A stretch of 64,000 bases of DNA from positions 22,807,395 through 22,871,394 of the forward strand of contig NC_135250.1 in the NCBI RefSeq assembly GCF_964204865.1, in the 5' to 3' direction. The notes beneath the pieces were generated by a model. That model was not told where the DNA came from and made no database searches. It saw nothing but the letters and a program-made list of their open reading frames with translations. Position 1 is the first letter of the stretch. Each line of letters opens with the position of its first letter. The position numbers and the translations under genes are program-made. Below, one piece after another: positions 40,101-52,625 of this stretch. Source of the DNA: Styela clava (lineage: Eukaryota; Chordata; Ascidiacea; Stolidobranchia; Styelidae).

Positions 40101-43100
40101 TGTTGCTTCTTTTGCTTGCAACTCGAGATTTATCTTGCACATTGTAACCTTCATTGTCTTTTACATCCGCCCATTCTGTGAAAATAACAAAATTTAAAAA
40201 TATATTTTTATCGCAACGGAGAGGTAAGCTGAAAATGTGACTTAAACATAGGAAGCAACAACACACAGCGACAGCAAATAATTTAGCCAGCCTCTTGCAC
40301 ATCTAGGCATTTGTCATGGATTCCAACATGTAAACCCAGAATGGATAAATAGTGCTCTTACGGCATGTAATGATTTTCGAATTAAAAACTTAGCAAATGC
40401 CTGTCACAAGTTAGTAGCGTTATTTCGTTATGTGGAAAATAATTCAATTTTAAAATAATGAAGTGCAGTATACCATATCCTGGTAGTGTCGTTATTCCAC
40501 CTTGAAAAACACTCCACGGGCTCCAATTATTTTTTGTTTCTGATAGATCACTATGAGTATCTCCTTTGATGAGGCAACGACTAACCCTAGTTAATGAAGA
40601 AAATTCCACATTCAGAATTTACTCACGTAAAGGAAAATCAAGCAAAACTATGAGAATCCAGTGAAATGCTCGAAGCTATACTGACACAATGTAGATTCAT
40701 AGGGGTCTGTTACGCTTGAGCGAATGCCAATTTATAAGAGACTCAAAGAAGTTCAAGTCAATACAGTCAGGAAAATAGTGGTATGATGACATCAAACTTG
40801 TAACTAATTGTAAATGAATAACAGCTCCCAGCAAACGAGTATGACAAATGACAATTAAAGCTTTTTCTTGGAAGGACAAGTTCAGAAAAACAGTTATATT
40901 ATCTATCTGTCTAAGTGTAACAGGAAATCTCCGTTTCTTGTATTCACAGATAGATGCCTGTTAGATATTCTTAAGCATAAAAATGATTATCGAAGCATTA
41001 GCTTACAAAGATTACCGAAAAGTATATACTGTGTTTGGTGATAACTTTTGCACGGTATGACTAATATTTTTTCCAATGTAAGTGTCTTGAAAAAAGTGTG
41101 AACTGTATTCAGTCTCAGAACGTTTTGTTAATAAACTGACCTGCAAAGTGAAAGATAGATATGACTTATGCCTGTAATCATCAGTTAAACAACAACGAAC
41201 ATACATTTACAGACATAAAGATCAGTTACTACAGCAATGCCCACAAAATACTAGATTTATGTTAAAACAACTGAAGAACTGATCGCCAAGGTTAAGTCTA
41301 AAAATAATTTACAGGCAAAAGGCTATAAATTTGCATACAAAAAAATCTGTAATAATGAATTCCACTCCAAATTAAATAATGAGATAGTCTGATGACTAAA
41401 AATAGTAAATGTTCTACAGTTAGTATTTGGTACACAATACTGAGTACACAATACCCAGGGTGGAACAGTTTTATGTCAAATTCAACTTCGAAAACGTGTT
41501 CACCTTTCCATGACAAAACTGCAACTTATATAAAACAGTGTTCCCATTTTCAATCCAATCTGCAACTTCACTATCGTCACCAACCTGTGAAATAAAAGTC
41601 GACAATTTGAAGGAAAAAAGTTTACCATAGAAATAAGCAATACGGGATTATCATTTTTCAGATTCAAAGCATAAGACACAGCATCCAGCCTTCAGAGTGT
41701 GAACAACAGTACAACACACATACGAAAAAAGCAATGCATGTTCACCTACAACTGTTTCTCACATTACATACAGTTTTGGGAAGACTACAGTCATATACTC
41801 AACTCTAACTCAACTAGAGTGGAATAACTCTGACTCAGCGTCGACCAATCACCAGTGAGACTTGTGAGTTCTGTGATTGACTCAACTCGAGTTTAGGGAT
41901 TTCCACTCAACACTGCTATGATCTTCCAATAATGATTTCAATGGTAAGGGTGAGAAAGAGAATGATAGAAAGTGCAATGACGACTTGGGAAACATAATAT
42001 TCCAGAAATTCGTAGAAACTGAATAAGATAATTTTTTTAGACTAAATTTAATGTTATTTCTCATTTATTTCCTGTTTAATATAGATGAAGAACCAGATTT
42101 ACACCAATGTTTACTAATCATACAATATACTCTGATATTTCAAAAATTATTTTCTCACCTCATCCCAAGTAACTACCATTCCACCAGGCAATGGTTCTAA
42201 CTCCGTTATTTGCACAGGAGCTTGTTTGCTTATTTCTCCATGATTTTTGATCGCAGAACATAATTCTAGATCAAAGAAGAAAAGGATAAAATTGAGAATA
42301 TGTCGCTTGAACATCTAGTAGTTAGTAGGAATGACATGTGTTTATTCAATCATCATATTTCGCATTTATAAATATATGTAGAATTCAAATTTCTCTAAAT
42401 TCTCACCCTCCAAGTTAGATGAGAAACTATGGCTGTACACACATTCTGGCACGTGTTGAACCAGTCATTTGAATTCGAAATACCTCAGACTGCACTTTAC
42501 CCAGATGAGTGACATAGCAGTAGACCTAATGCTATTGTAGTAGTACCACATAGCCTTTGATTTTATATTTCTCACAACATCAATGACATCCTATATCTGA
42601 TAGAATAGGTTTGAAGAAAAATATATACGTTTTGAACAGTTCGAAATAAGATATTCACCAACCTTGGCTAAAATTCTTTTCTTTATAATTAAACGATAAA
42701 CAAGCGACCTCTGTGACAGATGGAACCTCAGGGACACTGTAAAACATGAAACAGGAAATGCAGATTACTCATAGTAGTTGCTAACATCAGTCATAATCAC
42801 AAACTGTTTTCAACCTTCATAAAAGTTTGTACAAATATAATATACTCAATAAAAAAAGACCAATACTATTCTGAATACATTCTAAATAAATATATACTTA
42901 TTTAGATTATGTTCAATATTGTATAATCAAGGAGTTTAAATTTGGAAATGCAGGAAAGTTAGGATGAACAATAATTTGATTGCTCTAAGTCAGCATTTCT
43001 CAAACTTTTTTTGTCCCGGAACACCATCTTTGTATATCGTCTCGCGTAACACCAAAAAAAAAATGAGCCTATGGTAAAATTAAAAAGGTTGGCCGACGGT

Positions 43101-45319
43101 TAACGATATTGAACAGTTAATAAAGAAAATGCCACGCCTTCACGACTAGCACAAGAGGCCTGTTTGTTGTCAGCTGGGAGACAAATTTGCAACCCAGAAG
43201 CACCGAGCCATTACGAGTAATCTAATCACAATTTTAATCTCTGTTTCACAAAACTCTCCAAAGTTCGCGAAACAGCAGTCACTCGCGGCACACTAACACA
43301 AATATATTTCTGTAACATTTTGTAGACAAAATGACTCTTCTTCAGACATACATAGACCTCATACGCACTCATGCTACAGCATAATTGCATTATATGAATA
43401 TATTTAAGTAGATGGTAATGAAGAAACCCAATTTATACCACAATTTGATGGGTTCTCTATTTTTTTATAGTTTCCATAAATTTAATGAAAGCTATTTTAG
43501 TCCCACTGTGAGACTTTAAATACCCCAAAGTGATACTTAACTTTATTATTATTATTAGCTATCCTGAATGATTCTAGAAATCAATATCAAATAAAACTAA
43601 TTTTGAGAAGATTTAAAATTTCATTTGGACAGTACTGCACATGCCCAAGCAGGGGCCATAGATGGCCTTGCTTGGTAAAGTATGTTTCTACTGGACTAAG
43701 TAAAATTTTTCACATCTTACCTCTCTAACGATAGACCTGTAGCTGAATTAGTAAATTTGTTCAGTTTTTTAATATTCGCATTGTTTGTAGTGTCATCTTC
43801 GGAATGCAGGAGTTTTTCACCTAAAAACAAGAGGTGACACAATAAAGACACATAAATTACAAATTGATTTACAAAATTTTATTTAAAATGTACAATAATT
43901 TTGTTGGTATTTTGTATAACAAAATTAATAAAGACTTGCCATTTTCAATTACTGATACAGTTTCTTTTATTCCATCATCCAAGATCTGTTTACATTCTTC
44001 CAGTGGTTTTAAAGATTCTTTCTCAATAGCATTGATTCTATAATGATAAAATGTTTATGATTCATTATATATTAAACTTCACTCAACTCGAGAGTCTGAG
44101 TTGAATTTTCCATTGCCTGTACCTGAGATTCTTAATGACGATTAATCGGAGTAAAATTTGTAACAGAAACTAAAATAGTATTAAATTGATAAGCTTTCGT
44201 TAAGTCAAAATATTTTTGAACTGGCAAGTAAATTTTACCAGATTTTTCATATTCAATATTCGGTACTTCTAGTGGACGTAGCATAACGATATTTGCATAT
44301 AATATTCCTAATCCCTACCTGACTAGGTAATCAAAAAATTATGTCACTACAATGTCAGAGTGAAGTAATTAAGCCCGATCAAAAAAATGTGGAGACGATG
44401 AGTGAGTTTGTTAACATCGGCAAAGATGCCATTTCTGGCGATCGTAGCTATACTTTGGCAAGCTATATGACGTGATTGTGACGTTGTAGTGGCGTAATTT
44501 TTGGACGATATAGTCATGTGGCGGTTAGGAATAACATGTGCAAAAATGGTTATGCCAAGCCTACTAGAAGTACTTGTGGTATTGAACTACACTAGACCCC
44601 AATATTCTTTTAGAATAAATACAAAAATTACATATCCAATTTAGGACAAGATTCTCACTGATCAAGTAGTACTTTAGACTTGTGTTGTATTTCTTTGACA
44701 ATTTTTGATTGCAACTCAGCAAAATGCTGTTTAATGTCCTCACGAGCTTTTTCACTTGTAATTGATACCTGATACAATGAAAAGGCTTTAATCAATGAAA
44801 AAGATTACAGTGTGACAATAATGCAATACGATTTTCGTATATCAATAACTAAATAAAGGTACGGTACAACACTAGAAATGTGATGTGAACAGGAATAAGA
44901 TCAAGTTTATTTCAATGCCTTTTTTCTTTTTCCGTTACAGTATTAGAAACAAATATCATTAAAACTGTGAAATGCTAACTTCTTAATTTAGATTAACTAT
45001 AAGCTGCTGGACTTCATCATTACAGTTATAGATAACCAGCTGATGAGTTGAGAAGTGCTCAGTTTAGAAATCAGTAAATGCACAATCTGACAATCCAAAA
45101 TCACGTTTGTTAAAATCTTGAGAAGACACCATTTTCAGACTTTAACATATCAGTTCACGTTCTTAGCAGTTTGAAACACACGATTAAAAATTAAATTTGT
45201 TAAAATCTTCTAACCTGAGATATGCAGTCATTCAACTGGCCCAGTCGACCTTCTAATTCACACTTATGTTGCCTTGCACCATCAACAGTCTCAATTGCGT
45301 TTTGTAAGACTTCATTCAT
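37150..45319 (-). CDS. CRLF3: Cytokine receptor-like factor 3 (CRLF3)
   Basis: Thirteen exons in transcript order: 45319-45215, 44768-44659, 44037-43940, 43820-43721, 42736-42663, 42265-42159, 41584-41504, 41140-41016, 40586-40474, 40175-40040, 38842-38727, 38032-37978, 37396-37150; 488 residues against 442 in human. An N-terminal coiled coil (residues 1-115) is followed by a fibronectin III domain (about 180-292). The FN3 ends in the cytokine-receptor hallmark WSPWS (codons at 40525-40511). A C-terminal SPRY-like fold (about 305-488) includes LYSKAGGYTVGYPILFR and ends GWKFSVI, matching the family's GWKVLVF end. No signal peptide or TM helix, as in vertebrate CRLF3. CRLF3 is a conserved intracellular/orphan cytokine-receptor relative; insect CRLF3 mediates neuroprotective erythropoietin-like responses. 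One intron has a GC donor (43939-43934). I first considered FSD1, which shares coil-FN3-SPRY order, but the WSPWS and C-terminal motifs decide for CRLF3. Confidence 0.93.
38290..38623. mobile_element. hAT-like MITE fragment in a CRLF3 intron
   Basis: The left end CAGGGGTTAGAAACCTGCGG is matched by AAAGGTTGCACATCCCTG at the right (12 of 16 terminal bases). GCGGCCC and GGCCC motifs lie just inside, a pattern typical of hAT-derived MITEs. No convincing target duplication remains. It sits just downstream of the exon at 38842-38727. Confidence 0.6.
39092..39351. mobile_element. hAT-like MITE fragment in a CRLF3 intron
   Basis: Starts CAGGGTTGTCCAACGTTGCG and ends near CATGCTAGGATTTGGACCAC, with GGGCCGCAG and GCGGCCCGCATG motifs inside. 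The ends are imperfectly inverted and the flanks do not show an exact duplication, so it is an older copy. Boundaries are approximate. Confidence 0.5.
39547..39845. mobile_element. hAT-like MITE fragment in a CRLF3 intron
   Basis: Starts with ATGAGCAAACTACGGCCTGC and has TGGCCCGTCTGATACTGCC inside. The right part TTTGGCCCCTGG...TTGCACACCCCC is roughly the inverse of the left. It is related to the fragment at 57853. The edges are degraded. Confidence 0.45.
42991..43295. mobile_element. Truncated hAT-like element in a CRLF3 intron
   Basis: Begins CAGCATTTCTCAAACTTTTT, the usual left end of TTCTCAAACT-type hAT repeats, and contains CCGGAACACC and, at the far side, CGCGGCACACTAAC. The matching right end is absent, so it is broken. 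Confidence 0.5.
43934..43939 (-). other. GC donor splice site in CRLF3
   Basis: On the minus strand the third coding exon ends AAAATG and the intron starts GCAAGT instead of GTAAGT. The next exon (43820-43721) follows a normal TTTTTAG acceptor and is in phase, so a GC-AG intron explains the model. GC donors with an otherwise perfect consensus are a known minor class. Confidence 0.8.
44263..44573. mobile_element. Foldback MITE with about 95-bp inverted arms
   Basis: The left arm (from GTACTTCTAGTGGACGTAG) is matched in inverse by the right arm (ending CCTACTAGAAGTAC) over about 95 bases with scattered mismatches; the central spacer is about 120 bases. TA dinucleotides at both tips fit Tc1/mariner-type insertion. 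It lies in CRLF3 intron 2. A transcript of this intron could fold into a long hairpin. Confidence 0.75.
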
Positions 45320-46576
45320 ATTCAGGCCTAAAAATCTACCGAACTAGGCTAAATCAAACAGAAAACGGGGTCATCCGTCCTTATTTTGCTGCAAACCAGA
45401 AATTCACCTTCAGCACCTTCTCGCGACCGCCCACTCCCGGACAACAGGATGAGTGTATGACGCGAAGTTGAAATCTTAATCTGCAAGTTGACAATATTTC
45501 AAACTGGTATATTCTATAAACTTTGATACAAATGTCAAATGGACTCGTTCTCCATAAACACGGCGCCGAATTGACTTGCATATTTTGTATATATTTCCTT
45601 GCACCATTGCTTGTTTTCTGGTTGACAAAATAATAAAAATCTCTTTCCATATTTGACTCGAGCGTGACAACCGACAAGTTCTTGCTTTATGATCAATCAG
45701 ACAACTAAAAAACCGGAACTATCATGAAATTAGTTGTTTCATAAGGTGGTGCTGTGATCAGCTCCTGCCAACTTTACCTTGAGAATCGTAGGTTCCATTA
45801 CATTTGAACCCATGACAATTGCACCTGTATGTTATTGCACCTATGGATTTTTTTTTGTTTCACGGATAGTTAAACCCATACTAACCCTAACCCATGGGTT
45901 TTAGCACCCGCATATAGATTGAACCCGTGGATATACGCATGAGTTCAAATGTACGGTCACCGAATCGTAACCTTTCACACTTGATCGATTCCCACCCCCA
46001 GTGGAATGTGTATTCAATTTTATTTTTTTTAAGCTTTGCATGTTATCTTTTTACTGGATGTAAGAAAAAAACCTACTATGACTTCATATAGATTCTAACT
46101 ATCCCCCAAAATTGATTAAAAGTCTTTTATTCACATAATATATGAAACATTATTTAAAAAAAAAAAATGCTGAACAAGAGAATCATAATAACAAGAGAAA
46201 ACCACCTGTGATAAGAAGAGAACCAACAGCCACTATGGAACTCATTGCTGGAGACCTATTGTGGTAAACGTTAATTTATGTGTAACCAGTCTGTACTCAA
46301 TCAAATGCTTTTCATTAAATTAATTTAGAATACAGCAGTAACGTACAATATAAGTTCGATTTTGCATCATGGCCCAATAATGATATACGCACACTGCTCA
46401 TATATATTAAAACAAAACACTAGTAAAGACGCTACAAAACTATTCATCATGATACATACATACAGTTATGAACTCTAGCCATAATCAAGTTGAACAAGCA
46501 TTTAAACCCATATTTCTCCGACTGTTTAGTTCGAATCTGTAATTAGCAATTAGTTGGAAGGGAAAATTTTGTGATG
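45320..46576. other. Intergenic region between Kelch and CRLF3 genes
   Basis: About 1.25 kb containing the CRLF3 5' flank, a short TA-flanked MITE (45799-45953) and the Kelch gene 3' UTR. Short open frames near 45.4-45.7 kb show no recognisable domain. Confidence 0.55.
45799..45953. mobile_element. Small TA-flanked MITE, 155 bp
   Basis: TACATTTGAACCCATG at the left is matched by CATGAGTTCAAATGTA at the right, a 16-bp inverted repeat with one mismatch and TA at both edges. The interior repeats words such as AACCCATG and GCACC. No coding content. Confidence 0.7.
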
Positions 46577-49500
46577 TTATGATCTCAGTACAGAAATACA
46601 ACCAAATTTTTGTATATTGTCGATTCTTTCAACAATTACAGGTTCGTCATCAAAAGTAATCAAATGCAATTCATATTTTTCATTTCCCATTAGGTCAGAG
46701 GAACAAACAACATAAATATCTTCTCCAGACACACAAGCGGCTACAAAATTCTTGGGTATTGTGACATTAATTGTAGTCCACCCTGAAACAGTAGGGTTGA
46801 GAACTTCAACAGAGATATCTGGCGTAAATGTTCCTCCAAATATATAAATGGAGTCTTCTTTTACAGCAGATACAGCTCCACTTCTCGGACGCTTGAGAGG
46901 CGCTACATTTATCCACCCTCCACTGCTGGGACCCCATCTTTCAACCAACTTTACAGCGGTGTTGTTGTTATTAAGTCCACCAATAGCATAAACGAAACCT
47001 CTTGACGAAGCCAAGCAATGTTTCGAACGAGGTTTCTTCATACTTTGTAACTTCTCCCATAAATTTTTCTTTGGATCGAAACGTTCTGCAGTTCGCATCG
47101 ATTTGTTAGTCTCCGAAACAGTGCCTCCGCTGACGTATATCATTCCATCTAACACTGCGGCACGAGGGTCTCCACGTTCCGTCCCCATTTTCGCCATCTC
47201 TCTCCATGTGTTTTTATCAGTGTCAAGACGAAACACTCTCCCATTTTCTCCCATGATATAGACACATTTTTCAACTGTCACAGCTATACATTTGCCGTCA
47301 AATTCAAAATCACAAATTGCAAAATCTTTCCATTTTCCGCTCCATGGGTCATAAGAAACAACATCTTTCCTGCCTTGATCAAACATTACCATGGTGTCTT
47401 GCATTAATGTATCTGAAATTTTAAAGTAATTTCATGATTATATTATACTTGACTATCATTTCCGAGCAAACCAATAACAAATTTTATTTAATACTTAAAT
47501 TCATTTTTTTATCTGAAATTGAAACTAATGCACAGCACAATATTTTTTAGTACTTTGGTCAAGAATCGCATTGTATAGTACAACATGTATGCTATTACAA
47601 ACTACGGTAGATATGATATATAATGTAAACCGAGTCTTTGAACAGTACCAGATTACCAGTAGCCACTAGCAGATTATTTATTTCCAGATGACATACTTTC
47701 AATACTGACTTTAGTAAAAACTCAAAATAGACTTTTGAAATTAAAAAGATTAATGGAGTAAAATATTTTTGACTGATGTCAATCACTCAAGATGACAGGT
47801 TTCGGAAGATAAATTTTTAATTTATTCCTAAAATCAAGAATCAACTATTTTGAACATTGGAATTAGTATTGGACATCCCAGTTTAATCCTTCATCCTATG
47901 TTTAGTAAAGAAAAAGCACACGGGCTTACATATTCAACAAGCCAAATAGTATAAGGAGAGGCCATTTGTCGTCACACATACCTGAACCATCATCTGTTAC
48001 TAAATCCGGTTGAATCTGACTGAACAACGCTTTTTCTAATAAATTACGACATTCTGCGTCATTCATCACTAATGGTTCTGCATGAACGCATTCTCGCAGA
48101 TAATCAATCGGCAACTGTTCCAATGCAACATAATTTAATAATTCTGACAAATGCTGTTTCCTTTTGTTTGGTGTAAAGTTGATCCAAGCAATAACAGCCT
48201 CATAAACTTTATGTTCAGGAATCATCTAAAATAAAGAAAAATGGAATTAATGCCAATTGATTGGGATCAAATTACCAGTACAAAGCACACATTTCATTTT
48301 TGTCAAGTTAGGAATGGATTTTACATATCTAACTCCAAAGGGAGCAAAGTCATAGAGATGATTTAATCATACGACAAAGCATTAATTACAATTCTTCATT
48401 TTTTACAAATAGGTGGGTTATTTTATAATGGATAGAAATTTTTTCTTACAACAGGCCTAATTAGAAAAGAACAGAACTGAAATAAATATTGTGTACCACA
48501 CAAGATAAAATAGGAAACATTTTCACCCATGGACTGTCATAATAGCTACCCATATAAAACCAACCCATTTACGCACATGTCAAGAATGAATGTTCTTAAT
48601 TTTTAGACGTTATACAAGTCAATACAGAGTGATGCACATGCAACTTGTAACCATGCAAATACTTTCGAAACCAAAAAATGAGTATGAAGGCAAACTGTTT
48701 TAATTTTACATAAAGTTGAAATATTGGGTGCGAAAATACCATACTGTCTAGTACAGGGGTTCCCAAACCAGGGGTCGCGACCTCAAATTGGGTCGGAGTG
48801 ATAAGTAGGTAAGGTCGCAAACAGGTCATGGGGTCGCTGAGGTATGGCAGAGGATAGATGTACAAATCATCTAAGATTTGACAAACTATGTTACATTTAG
48901 CAGTTTGTACCATGGCTGACTGTAAAACAGGCTCATAAGCATCGCTCTATGCTTATGATATAGAAAATGTAGGTGCTCATTGTGACATCACTATTTGATT
49001 TTAGCTTATTTTACTTAATACCACCACATGACCAAACTTAAAAGTTCATTGAAAGAAGCTCTAAAGTTTCATGAAAAATATATATATTGACCTGGGGTCG
49101 CACTGGACACTTAAAAGTTGTTCTTGGGGTCATCCTGAAAAAAGCTTGGGAACCCCTGGTCTAGCAGATTATAAAGGACATTGCGTATCTTAGTTTTATT
49201 GTACATATAGGTGTGCCACATTTTTTCTCAAATGACAATTTACCTAAATCGATAAATAATAGTACTGTAATCAAAAACTGATGTATACTTATCTATTATT
49301 TAATATAATAATAATGAGAAAATTAAATTTTCTGGCATTATCGCATAAAATATCAATATCACCTTGACTTTTTTATTCTTCAATAGGAATACCATTAGTA
49401 TTTTATCAATAAGTGCAAATTCTTCATGAGTCATCAATCGTTCAAAATTACACAAAGCGAATATTTCTGTCGCATGGAGAAGTTTAACACAAATTGTGCT

Positions 49501-50811
49501 TGCCGCCATCATCCGAAGATCAAAAAAGGAGTCCATTGCGACATTAGTAGCTGCATAGTCTACGCAACATTCCCATACACCTAATGAAAAGCAGTTAATA
49601 TTGTTATGGTCAAAGTTTCTACTTTTCAAAGAATACTAAAACCTTACAACTTACATACCAGAGATTCTTTTGAAGAGTATTGTTTGATATTTCTGAACGT
49701 CAATAGTTGGAACATAGTTCTAATATGAAGTCGGATTAATAGAATTGAAAAACAATCAGATTTCATATTCATCAAGAGGAGGGGAAGCCAAAAAAAGACT
49801 AAATCATAAGGCTAACCACAGACTCTCACAAGTGCAGTTTTAAGTATTCTGTGGCGTCTGCAGGTGCCGCAAAACCAGGGCAGTATTTCCATACCATGGC
49901 CGCTACAGCCAAACCTAAGGACGAGCTGCCGTTACCGCGGCAACAATTTGAAAACTAATGGCAGATAGAATTTTGCTGCCGTAACGACGGCAGGTGGGCC
50001 GTAAAGACAGGGCTGTCCCTTATGGTAATATTGGGTGAAGTTGTAACATTTTCTTATGGATACAGTTTTGATAGATTTGGGGTTAGGGTTTAAGTAGATA
50101 TAATTCCGCATGATCAATTAAAATCTGGTACATTAATTTGTGAATATATCGTTAATACTGATTACTGAATAGCGCTATAAAACCATGGCAAGAGCTGCCG
50201 CGGTTTGTTCGTGGCAGGAGCTGCCATGAAGTGGTAAGAACTGCGCCTCGACTCTCATCCTTGCATCCAGTTGCTCACAAGCCTATGTCAGGCATGGAAA
50301 TAGAAAACTAATTATTTGTTTCAGATGTGTGGACTTGATTTGGGAACAACAAATGGGTATACAGACTCAAACAAGATTACAATACTTACATATAAGAGTC
50401 AGAAATAAGTTAAGGAAAAAGAAAAACCAAAAAAAAAAATAGAAATATCTCACCATACATCTTCAAGACCAAAGCTGCTTCAGCAAGATTCCGCAAATTT
50501 TTTGAGTTGATATCCAGATACCCAGTGTACATGAAATCAAGGCATTGTACCAATGCAGATGGCTCAACATCAGTGATATAGATCGGGCCAAATTCACGTT
50601 GAACGAAACTTTTTCGTGAATAAAAACTCTGGAAATATCCAGATGTTATAATCAATAGAGATTTATGTACAGGATAACATCTTGCATTATAATCACCAAT
50701 TAAAACCAAGTCTTTGTAATCGTTGCAGCAAATTTTACACGGTTCGTCTTTATTGTCCTCGCCAGGCTTTGCATTGGATTGAGAATTATCTACCTTATTA
50801 GTGGTAGCCAT
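46577..50811 (-). CDS. BTB-BACK-Kelch protein (KLHL family)
   Basis: Four exons in transcript order: 50811-50454, 49580-49363, 48225-47982, 47412-46577; phases agree and give 551 residues, normal for the family. The BTB domain spans about residues 30-125 (DLVLIGDYNARCYPVHKSLL, then TDVEPSALVQCLDFMYTGYL). The BACK domain spans about 126-270 (MASTICVKLL-type helix, then VYEAVIAWINF). The Kelch propeller spans about 290-545, with blades marked by GG or MG turns (YVSGG, YAIGG, YIFGG) and downstream Trp residues. Some blades are weak, with MGEN and VVCSS where GG is expected, so five or six blades may be formed. Family members are substrate adaptors of Cullin-3 ubiquitin ligases: BTB-BACK binds CUL3 and the propeller binds the substrate. 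I cannot assign a specific KLHL orthologue. Intron 2 holds a 405-bp hAT element. Confidence 0.93.
48754..49158. mobile_element. hAT-type MITE, 405 bp, near-exact TSD
   Basis: In Kelch intron 2. Ends are CAGGGGTTCCCAAACC and GCTTGGGAACCCCTG. The 8-bp flanks GTCTAGTA (48746-48753) and GTCTAGCA (49159-49166) differ at one base. GGGGTCGCGACC just inside the left end and TGGGGTCGCACTGG near the right end are typical of this MITE type. No coding content. Confidence 0.88.
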
Positions 50812-51249
50812 ATTTTACTTTTGTACGATGCAGCAATAGGACATTAAAATTCTTCCTAGCTCAATCAAACGTCTATACCACCACTATACTGCATAAGAGG
50901 TAGAGAGAAACTTATTCAGTTGTAAAACCAGAAAACAATACAAATTTATATACACCACAAGTAATATGATGAATAAAATTTTTGGTAAATTTCATTTCGA
51001 ATCCATACTGTACTGCCATAATCATTAATCAGCATAACAGACAATACAGCAATAAGATGATTGATAAATACAAATAACTAAAAACTGGTTATGAAATCAG
51101 GAGAGCAAACAAACCCTACATAACGTTTAATTTAAAACGTACAGAATAAAAGATGGAAGGTTTTGTTTTGCCAAAGAGTGTTCCATCAAGTGGTGCCTGT
51201 TCACTCACCTAAAATTATTAAATTACACACACACACAACCACAGAGATA

Positions 51250-51945
51250 TTAACCCTTTCCGTGCGGTGGGCACGTATACGTACCCACGACAAAAGTCGC
51301 TAGATTGCGGCGGGTACGCTGATGTACTCCACTGTTTTATTTAGCAATCGGTCGCAAACTGTTGGTCTAGTTTTTCCGGGTTTTAGTTTATTGATAAGAA
51401 GTCTTTTTCGAGATTAACATAAGCGACGATAAATCTCGCTTTCGTTTACAACAGGAATTTTATTTGCGGCGGAACGAGGGAGTGTTTTTAAAATTTATGC
51501 GAATTTCGGTGTTTTTTAGGTGGTAATAGAAGACATATTATCCCTTCCATATACCGAAATATTTTGAGTTGGATCACAAAATTGCTACAGCAATATTATG
51601 CTATTGTTTGCCAACCACGAAGCGGTAACAGTAAAGAATTTAGCGAATATTTCTATTTTTTATCACGGTTTGAAGTTTCAACTCCCAAGAAAAAAAATGC
51701 CTTTTTTCTATCCGGTTTGTGACTCAGACCACCACTTTTGAAAAAACTTTTTTTTTAAAACTTTTTTTTAATTTTAATTTTTTTATAGCTCTTTAAATAA
51801 GCTTTCCAACGAGCCGTCAGTGGGCAGCAGAGGATCATTAGTTTTTCGTTAGTCGATCGATTAGTTGTGGGGGTACAAATGCATAAAATCGGCGTAGCAA
51901 ATACGATTATTTAATAAAAAATAAAAATCGCAAGGAAAGGGTTAA
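51250..51945. mobile_element. piggyBac-like non-autonomous element, 696 bp
   Basis: TTAACCCTTTCCGTGCGG at the left is matched by CGCAAGGAAAGGGTTAA at the right. The TTAA at each edge is the canonical piggyBac target, followed by a CCCTTTCC inverted repeat. A palindromic GGCACGTATACGTACC lies just inside. No transposase frame is present. Confidence 0.85.
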
Positions 51946-52373
51946 TAAAGTCAGAAAGTAAGAAAAACGTGATAAACTTAACATTAATTAGCTACATAGT
52001 GAACAAAAATATTGAAAAAATAAATAAAAATTACGGTATGCCTACCGTCTGACCGTAGGTACTTGCCATACCATATTAATAATTTTGTAAATGGTTGCCA
52101 CTACCAAATTGATCGGTTTCCTAAACAGGAATGAACAGTAAAGAAAACACTTATTAAAAACGGTACCGGTAATCATTTTTTCTAACTAATATAAAGTACT
52201 AAGTACCGGTAATTACTGTAAGTAACTAATAGGCTATACACTGAATAATTAATAGAAAAGCTGAGCAAAACTGAGCGACCGCTACCATACGAGCTCCTAA
52301 TTATGAAATTTAGCAAGCCCAGTTAGCATTTGTGACTATTATGGCTGCCTAGGGTTGCCAACCGTCCTTTATT

Positions 52374-52618
52374 GGACACGTTTAGTGGCCATAACGATCG
52401 TTTCAATATTATGTTGTTGTTGTTGTTGTTCTTGTTCTTGTTCTTTGACACGTTTTTAAAAAGTCGCTTTTCTCTTCGAATACTGGACCAATTGCTTTGA
52501 AATTTTCAGTGTTCAAAGATAAAAATTTTCTCCAGAAGGCTATTACTTTTTTTTCGCTATGACGTCATCAAAATTATGTGACTCTACGTGTCCATATATT
52601 TGAGCATAGCTCTCTTGT
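52374..52618 (+). mobile_element. GGACACGTAG repeat, copy 1
   Basis: Runs from GGACACGTTTAGTGGCCATA to CTACGTGTCC, followed by CATATATTTGAGCATAGCTC and TCTTGTT. The terminal 10 bases GGACACGTAG and CTACGTGTCC are exact inverses in copies 2 and 4; here the left tip has decayed. It contains a (GTT)n/(CTT) tract and a CCAATTGCTTTGAAATTTTC block. Confidence 0.75.
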
Positions 52619-52625
52619 TGTTGTT

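Noticed and set aside
37150..45319. FSD1/TRIM-type identity for the coil-FN3-SPRY gene
   Set aside because: The WSPWS motif, the length and the GWKFSVI C-terminus fit CRLF3. FSD1 lacks WSXWS.
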